64,000 bases of DNA from Symbiodinium natans. Lineage: Eukaryota > Sar > Dinophyceae > Suessiales > Symbiodiniaceae. Location: contig CAJNDS010000331.1 in the NCBI GenBank assembly GCA_905221605.1, positions 95,597-159,596 of the forward strand. Reading direction: 5' to 3'. Both the position numbers and the translations under genes were made by a program. The stretch's first letter is position 1. Every line of letters begins with the position of its first letter. The notes beneath the pieces were generated by a model. The model was not told the origin of the DNA. It saw nothing but the letters and a program-made list of their open reading frames with translations, and did not search any database. Of this stretch, positions 58,780 to 64,000 are shown one piece after another.

Positions 58780-58925
58780 ATGTGTTAAGACAATCTGGAT
58801 CATTGCAACACTGTCCTTCTCCGTAAACAGAAGCTTCAACGTCCATCGCCAGGCTCTCCGCATCGTCCGACGCACCCCCAAGGAAGTCATCTGCTAAGGC
58901 TTCCGCCGCCAAGGCATCCTGCGTG
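58780..58925 (-). CDS. Probable N-terminal acidic exon of the giant protein
   Basis: The minus frame reads DALAAEALADDFLGGASDDA, then ESLAMDVEASVYGEGQCC. Codon use is coding-like and acidic, and it is followed by a stop within the presumed intron. It is placed as an exon of the gene below by strand and proximity only. Confidence 0.35.
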
Positions 58926-59030
58926 TGTTTTTTTATTCAACAGCATGAATACTCGCGGCTAGTTCACATTGTTGTTGTTTTTTTTTATGCTTGTTTGCTA
59001 AAGAATGAACAAAACATAAACTGTTTTAAG

Positions 59031-60644
59031 TTAAGACGAAGCATCAACATGATCATTGCCGTATTGCTTGGAACGTCGTTCTTGCTCTATGGCCAAGAAT
59101 AAATGCAGACGCAGGGCAAAGCTCAATGCAATGCTTTGCCATTCCAGTGAGTTCCCGAACTCTGCTGGATGTGGCAAACCTTCAAGAACTCTGAGTCGGC
59201 AAGAATCGAGCTTGCAAAGTTCATGCAGAAAATGAAACAGGATAGTATTCTTGTCTTGTGCCAAGAATGCTATGATGTTTCGAGCCCTGTACATCACCTG
59301 CTCCCATTGGCGCTTGCCCACACGCAGTCTTTCCTGTGGATCAGGGAGCAAGTCGACAGCTGATGGCATGCGGTCAAACAACGCAGTGTTCTGCCTGAAT
59401 ATCTTGGCAACCACGCCCACGTGCTTCAAGTCAGACCATTCGGTCCAGGCATTTGTTTTGTAATAGGCGGCTGCGTTCACGTACGGCAAGTTCTGACTGC
59501 TGCCACCAACGAAGTCCATCAACTGACTTGGACAGTTAGGACACCTTCTTGCAGGTGAATGCTGCACGTGACCCTGGCATATCCAGGTCATGCATAAAGG
59601 ACACACTGCCCAGCGGGGCCTGTTGAGATTGTATTCTCTTCGACACATTGCACATTGAATCTGTGCATGCAGCTGAACCATAGAGGGCAAAGGTTTAAAA
59701 GTTGCAGCTGCGTGAGTTGTCGGAGAGGATGCGGAAATCCACACAAACAGTTGGGCCAAGGGCGACACGCTGTCCTCGTGTCCATCCAACAGTCGAGCAC
59801 GAGAAACTCCGACGTTGTCTATGGACAGTTCCAACATGCGCTGATGCCAGATCACACTAAATTTATGTGGACGATTCGGCTGAATTTCAGCACGTCGCCC
59901 AGCGTGTGGGACTGGAGGCTGGCTGTTCATACTTGCGGAAACAGTACAGTTGTCCTGAAACACATTGTCAATGCGAAAGAAAGCGGCGGGTCTGATCACT
60001 CGCCATTGTCGGACGCCTATATACAAGCCCTTGATGTTCGCTGGCAGTGTGATTTCAAAGCTTGCGCAACCCATCAACGGCCCGTCTGACTGAAAGCTGA
60101 AGAAATTGCTGTTCGCTTGAAACTGAGGAACGTTTTCATAGTTCCACTCCAAAAGAAATCTTTCTGGAAAGTCGTGTAGCATAGCCAGTTGACGCAGATT
60201 GAAAGTTACCATTCCTGCCGCAGTATATGCTCTTCTCATGGCACGCAGCTTCGCCGGATCGTCGAACTCTGGGACGTTCATGGAGATCGTTTTGTTGCGC
60301 CAGTACGTTACACTTCTCACAGCCATGAACAAGTGCTTGCATGTCGCTGCAAGTGATCTCGAGTAGTCATAAGAGAAGAACATGCCTGGCAACATGCTGA
60401 GTATGTCGTCGTGGAAACTGCCTCCATGGTAATCTTCTTGTTGCTGAAACGAGCGCGATCTCCTCCATCGTGATGTCCTCAAGTTAGCCACTTGAAAAGC
60501 TTGTTGGCTTGTTTTTGACAAAGAATAACCGTTAGAACATGTACACTCAAAGCTGCCTTGTTTGTGTAGCATCATTGACACTGGTCGTACACGCAAGCGA
60601 CGCTGACACGCTGTTGCGCCGTGACCACCTGCATGTGCATGCAA
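59031..60644 (-). CDS. F-box-like / zinc-finger (RING-like) protein
   Basis: 537 codons, ATG at 60644; the N-terminal 50-60 residues are low-quality and may be 5' UTR or intron, since AG acceptors occur near 60480. Residues about 79-110 (DDILSMLPGMFFSYDY, then LAATCKHLFMAV) resemble an F-box helix set. Residues about 165-320 look like a beta-sandwich, possibly SPRY-like. A cross-brace-type cysteine cluster follows at 331-371: CAMC, CPLC, C..H and CPNC with C-x2-C-x13-C-x2-C-x4-C-x2-H-x8-C-x2-C spacing. This suggests a substrate receptor or ligase of the ubiquitin system (inference). It lies on the same strand about 110 bp upstream of the acidic exon, so it may be cargo of the giant element or a host gene. 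Confidence 0.6.
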   Translation of the reverse strand: MHAHAGGHGATACQRRLRVRPVSMMLHKQGSFECTCSNGYSLSKTSQQAFQVANLRTSRWRRSRSFQQQEDYHGGSFHDDILSMLPGMFFSYDYSRSLAATCKHLFMAVRSVTYWRNKTISMNVPEFDDPAKLRAMRRAYTAAGMVTFNLRQLAMLHDFPERFLLEWNYENVPQFQANSNFFSFQSDGPLMGCASFEITLPANIKGLYIGVRQWRVIRPAAFFRIDNVFQDNCTVSASMNSQPPVPHAGRRAEIQPNRPHKFSVIWHQRMLELSIDNVGVSRARLLDGHEDSVSPLAQLFVWISASSPTTHAAATFKPLPSMVQLHAQIQCAMCRREYNLNRPRWAVCPLCMTWICQGHVQHSPARRCPNCPSQLMDFVGGSSQNLPYVNAAAYYKTNAWTEWSDLKHVGVVAKIFRQNTALFDRMPSAVDLLPDPQERLRVGKRQWEQVMYRARNIIAFLAQDKNTILFHFLHELCKLDSCRLRVLEGLPHPAEFGNSLEWQSIALSFALRLHLFLAIEQERRSKQYGNDHVDASS

Positions 60645-60719
60645 CCATATGTCTCACAGCAACTTGTATTTAAAACAACACTGTAGCGAACAACGACTTC
60701 AGTTTGATGTCGCGACGGA

Positions 60720-60845
60720 TTCTACCTGCGTGAAGCTATGGAGGCACGCCTGCGTACGTTGAGCTTCTCAGTTTCCGGCGAAGAAGACGCAGCAGTCTCG
60801 TCGTCAAAGCACCTCGCAGCGGACACAGCATCGAGCACGGTATGT
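60720..60845 (-). CDS. Exon-like frame, C-terminal
   Basis: The minus frame reads TVLDAVSAARCFDDETAASS then SPETEKLNVRRRASIASRR and ends in a stop near 60721. It fits as the last exon of the gene whose preceding exon candidate is 60846-61226, but in a frame offset by one base. Confidence 0.35.
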
Positions 60846-61226
60846 TTAACTTGCCTCTGAAGAGTCACACTGCCTTTGCCTGGTGGAGTAGATGTACTCC
60901 TTCAGCATGTTCCGGGCATCGTCCACATTGTCCGACCAGAAAATCCATTTGAGCTCGGGGTAGTACAAAAAAACACCCGGAACCTGCCCGCGAAATCCCA
61001 TCGTTTCCAGAAGTGGATGCTGCGAGAGAAGTTCGCGCTCAGTAAGGCAATTGGACTGCGCACGACTGTGGAACTCAAATTCCACACTCGCGCTATCCGC
61101 TCGTCTACGCACGACTGAATGCAAACCGTTTCGCGCCACGCTCATCTCCAGGTGTGCTGCCGAATCCATTGGAGTGAACCGCTTCGGGATCTTATAGTTC
61201 GGAACATCCATGACCTGACGTGACAC
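60846..61226 (-). CDS. Exon-like frame, unknown protein
   Basis: The minus frame contains VMDVPNYKIPKRFTPMDSAA and FRGQVPGVFLYYPELKWIFW, clearly coding in composition. It is preceded by a CAG acceptor-like site (about 61211) and by a zinc-binding frame (61192-61497) offset by one base. No family was recognised. Confidence 0.4.
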   Translation of the reverse strand: MSRQVMDVPNYKIPKRFTPMDSAAHLEMSVARNGLHSVVRRRADSASVEFEFHSRAQSNCLTERELLSQHPLLETMGFRGQVPGVFLYYPELKWIFWSDNVDDARNMLKEYIYSTRQRQCDSSEAS

Positions 61227-61497
61227 ACGTTACATGCAAGATTTTATGGGCGCGTTCAGCGCCGCATAAGTTGCACTTGGCGGCTTTGCCTTCTTCGGTG
61301 GCGAGAAACTTTTTGTCGATGTCGCAGATCTTGCATTGTCCTTCTTGCTGCAGCACGTGTCGAAGTAAATATACTGAATGACATGTTACAAATTGCGTTC
61401 GCAGCCTGCGTTGGTGACGTTGATTTACATCGAGAAGACTGTGCATGTTCCTGCAGATATCGAGCAGACGCCATTGAGCTTCGTCCAAGGTACACAT
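61192..61497 (-). CDS. Zinc-ribbon-like exon frame
   Basis: The minus frame has CKICDIDKKF, then KAAKCNLCGAE: two CxxC knuckles 18 residues apart, typical of a small zinc ribbon. The helical segment MCTLDEAQWRLLDICRNMHS precedes it. It joins 60846-61226 only if one base is skipped or a very short intron exists. A 19-bp GTAACG...TCAG segment would restore frame, but I do not claim it. Confidence 0.4.
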   Translation of the reverse strand: MCTLDEAQWRLLDICRNMHSLLDVNQRHQRRLRTQFVTCHSVYLLRHVLQQEGQCKICDIDKKFLATEEGKAAKCNLCGAERAHKILHVTCVTSGHGCSEL

Positions 61498-61802
61498 CTT
61501 ATGGACAAGAAGATAACTATACAGAGATCATGTTCCGACTGAGCATCAGAGACCTGATTGCTAGTCGCCGGTGTCGCAGACGAATCCTCAGAGAAATAGG
61601 CCTGCGATGCACAGAATGTTGCTGCGAGTACATGCTTTCAGTACAAAAAAAAAGCGCTGCGAGTTCTGGCCTCCATAAAGCCGGGAATCTCGAAAACATC
61701 ACGCAGAGTGTGCGGTCGCCTCACGTTTCCTTGTATCTCGCCGCCAGAGGAAATCAGGTCCCGATGAAGCATTTCCTTCATCCACCGCCTGATTCCAGCT
61801 GG

Positions 61803-62291
61803 TTAGAGTGTGGACACGGCCTGTTGTCTAGGCGTCGACTGAGGGACATCGAGCAGGTGCCGCAAGAGCATCTCGCAGACAAGCGACTCAAGACCCGAAC
61901 CAGGCATGTCCTTCGCGTGATTGTCGACAGTTTCCACAGCGGCGAGTTCCTTCCAGAGAAAGAGTTTAAGCGTTACAACGAAGACAATGGTAAGGACAGC
62001 CTCCAGGCGGAAAACTGCGTCAGCGCTGCTGGGATTGACGTAAATTTTGCCAGAGATGGGACAACTCTCGCAGAACGCCTGATCATCACACTGCGATTCT
62101 TGTGAGCAGGACACAATCATTGAATTACTAGCCTCCAGCTCCTCGTCAAAGAAAGCAGGCTCCCACTCGTGTCGCCGCTTTCCGAAATTAATAGAAAGCT
62201 CATCGTCAAGCCAGCGAAGAGCTATGAAGTGCCCCTGCGTGCCGATAACGTACTCTCCAGGCTGAGTGATGATAGTCTTCTTCACGAGCAC
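61803..62291 (-). CDS. Exon-like frame with GHFIALRW motif
   Basis: The minus frame starts VKKTIITQPGEYVIGTQGHF and continues IALRWLDDELSINFGKRRH. The GHF-hydrophobic pattern with the preceding strand is what the catalytic His of papain-like or OTU-like cysteine proteases looks like. The later part (PSSADAVFRLEAVLTIVFVV) may include an intron. A coding-like stretch continues on the same strand toward 61650 (RRWMKEMLHRDLISSGGE) after an in-frame stop. The plus-strand frame over this interval is a shadow. Confidence 0.4.
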   Translation of the reverse strand: MLVKKTIITQPGEYVIGTQGHFIALRWLDDELSINFGKRRHEWEPAFFDEELEASNSMIVSCSQESQCDDQAFCESCPISGKIYVNPSSADAVFRLEAVLTIVFVVTLKLFLWKELAAVETVDNHAKDMPGSGLESLVCEMLLRHLLDVPQSTPRQQAVSTL

Positions 62292-62351
62292 TAGTGCCTT
62301 CCTTGGATTGTGGTTGTTTGCAGTGTTTTACGATAACCGTTAGTTTTCAGT

Positions 62352-62515
62352 GGAGTTGCTGAAAAGGCTGCAGGATGGCGTTGCCATCAGCCATGGCCCA
62401 CAGTGGACCGTCCCGACTGTACGTCGCTTTGATCCCATGGGCATGAAAGCAGTCCACCAAGCACACGTCCTCGAACTTCTCTTTGCCTGGGCTGTAAACG
62501 ATATTTCTTAAAGTC
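62352..62515 (-). CDS. Exon-like frame upstream of the GHFIAL exon
   Basis: After a good acceptor (TTTACAG at about 62500 on the minus strand) the frame reads PGKEKFEDVCLVDCFHAHGI, then KATYSRDGPLWAMADGNAIL, and stops at about 62352. It precedes the GHFIAL frame by about 60 bp, so the two may be consecutive exons of one protease-like protein. A CTAACGGTTAT string in the gap also occurs upstream of the F-box-like gene, where it could act as a branch site. Confidence 0.4.
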
Positions 62516-62979
62516 AGTAGCTTGCAACGATAATGATATAGTCAAGACTCGTGTGACGCGTCGCACCACAGTATCTGATCGAGAATACGCATGATGCGCT
62601 TACGGCAAGAGTTGCGCATGGAGAATCAGTACACCTCGCCGCCGTCGTCGAGGAATGTTTAGTCGGACGTGGAATGAATTTCTTCCTGGTTGTCAGGTGA
62701 TGTTTTTCTTGTGGAGTCGACGCATGTACGTCACGCAGTCCTCTCCGCGCAAAGCCTTTGTACCAAGCGTTGCGGGCCAGCGAAGTCCAGGATGGCATGT
62801 CCTGCTGCGACTGCGAATCTTCGGCATCTACATGATGTTTTGTTTGTGACTACATAATGGCCTCTGATAAAACGACTTTCTTCGTGCTGCGCCAGCTTGT
62901 ACAGATTGCCTTGGCCGGCTTGGCACCTAGCGAGCAGTTGTGGCAGATATTTTCATCGACTCGAGCGTCTTCTCGTCGC

Positions 62980-63640
62980 AGAACCCAATCTGAACTTCTG
63001 TGATTTTATTGGAATGTGTCAAGTATGCAGGATTCAAGCGTTAAATGTAAGTCTCGAAACATGTCCTTTGCTCCAGCAAACTGAAGATCTCCTCGTCGAG
63101 CTTGTCACCTAGCAAGCACTTGCGCCAATCATTGAATTCGACTTGCTGTGTTTTGTAAGTCCAGAATCCAATCTGAACTTCTGTGATTTTATTATAATGT
63201 GTCAAGTATGCAGGATTCAAGCGTTAAATGTAAGTCTCGAAACATGCCATTTGCTCCAGCAAACTGAAGATCTCCTCGTCGAGCTTGTCACCTAGCAAGC
63301 ACTTGTGCCTATCACTGAATGCAGAATCCAATCTGAACTTTTTTTTATAATGTGTCAATTATGCAGGATTCAAGCGTTAAATGTAAGTCTCGAAACAAGT
63401 CCTTTGCTCCGGCAGATTGATGATCTCCTCGTCGAGCTTGTCACCTAGCAAGCACTTCTGCTAATCATTTAACTCGACTTCAGTGTCTTCTAAGTTTAGA
63501 ATCCAATGTGAGCTTCTATGATTTTATTAAGACGTGTCAAGTATGCAATATTAAACCGTTAAATGTAAGTCTCGAAACATGTCCTTTGCTTCGGCAATCT
63601 GAAGATCTTGTCGTCGACATCGGAATTCTTCACAGCCTCA
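62980..63640 (-). repeat. Tandem ~160-185-bp repeat carrying a duplicated exon and intron
   Basis: Four diverged units start near CAGAATCCAATCTGAAC at 62980, 63163, 63320 and 63498. On the minus strand each contains KCLLGDKLDEEIFSLLEQ (or a decayed version), then an intron-like TTTCGAGACTTACATTTAAC ... AATAAAATCACAG segment of about 60 bp. Unit 1 reads IGFWTYKTQQVEFNDWRKCL through the exon and unit 2 a shorter version. Unit 3 has a stop. Confidence 0.7.
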
Positions 63641-63780
63641 GACCTTCAGGCAAGAACTAGTACAATGAGGCAAGGCAACGATTATCACAAATGTAACTAG
63701 TAAGCTGTATTCAACAGACTGGCGTCCATAACTTCCAGGTAGATGTGTTGTTGACTGTCTGCCTTGGACGAATGACATTG

Positions 63781-63890
63781 CACTAGGCTTTAACATGTGG
63801 AGCACGTGACGTAACGAGGTTCGCGCTCGATGTGGATTAGCTTTTCGATGCTGGGGCTGCTGATCTGATCGGACCTGACGCAGCTGCAGT
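63781..63890 (-). CDS. Possible exon fragment at the window edge
   Basis: The minus frame reads CSCVRSDQISSPSIEKLIHI then EREPRYVTCSTC, with plausible coding character. Neither splice site nor family is clear. The remaining edge sequence to 64000 shows nothing else I can support. Confidence 0.25.
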
Positions 63891-64000
63891 GATACACTAA
63901 CAAAGATGATATCTTAAAGTCACACGTTCGCGATGAAATAACTATAGCAAAGTCACCTGAACAAGTGCCAGTGATAGATTGCCGCAATCCTCAGTTGTTT

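Noticed and set aside
61193-61230. A 19-bp intron (GTAACG...TCAG) joining the zinc-ribbon frame to the next exon
   Set aside because: It restores the frame, but a one-base error would too. Introns this short are known only from a few lineages, and no second convincing case is present.
61383-62105. 240-codon plus-strand open frame
   Set aside because: It lies antisense to several coding-like minus frames (zinc ribbon, GHFIALRW) and shows no motif of its own.

Overview
The window reads as nuclear DNA of a eukaryotic microbe, most likely a dinoflagellate. The reasons are: no prokaryotic gene layout; large expanses of (TG)n, (CT/GA)n and (AT)n microsatellite; degenerate TTTAGGG/CCCTAAA-type telomere-like tracts; exon-sized coding islands inside CT/GA-rich introns; and mobile-element proteins of kinds I associate with dinoflagellate genomes. 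The assignment is an inference from these features; no rRNA, tRNA or single-copy marker gene was recognised.

Layout. 0-31 kb is mostly non-coding: a ~110-bp minisatellite (0.37-1.74 kb); scattered short exon-like islands bracketed by CT/GA tracts (5.5, 13.1, 14.4-15.1, 18.7, 28.6-29.2 kb); a strange higher-order repeat of ATTTAAAT palindromes and poly-C (7.3-9.8 kb); a hairpin-forming repeat (9.8-10.3 kb); ~0.9-kb direct repeats (10.4-12.7 kb); and a ~211-bp satellite (20.1-23.7 kb) that abuts a decayed minus-strand transposon gene (23.7-25.1 kb). 32-38 kb is a (TG)n-dominated landscape. It holds a 1,077-bp unit present about three times and a short non-autonomous element (36.3-37.7 kb) with 442-bp direct repeats.

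38.3-45.2 kb is a complete-looking retroelement inside (TG)n, flanked by 334-bp direct repeats that look identical. It carries ORF1, then an ORF with an N-terminal GIY-YIG nuclease, a CxC motif and a Penelope-type reverse transcriptase (now frameshifted and lacking RT motif B), then ORF3. This matches the N-terminal-endonuclease (Naiad/Chlamys-like) class of Penelope-like elements. Its terminal repeats and those of the short 36-37 kb element share an RNA pseudoknot plus hairpin whose three stems covary between the two elements, which is strong internal evidence for a functional structured RNA.

45.6-50.4 kb is G-rich, telomere-like and palindromic repeat DNA, ending in a 49-bp minisatellite that flips orientation to make a large inverted array. 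51.7-63.9 kb is a minus-strand coding block. Its core is a giant mobile-element protein of roughly 2,200 residues or more in several exons: RecB/Cas4-like PD-(D/E)XK nuclease, helicase-like P-loop with Gln instead of the Walker Lys, polymerase-palm-like region, papain-like cysteine protease, C2H2 finger, and a DDE transposase of KDZ/MULE style. Upstream on the same strand lie an F-box/zinc-finger protein and a set of short exons, including a tandemly duplicated exon-intron unit. These two elements are the main candidates for undescribed systems.
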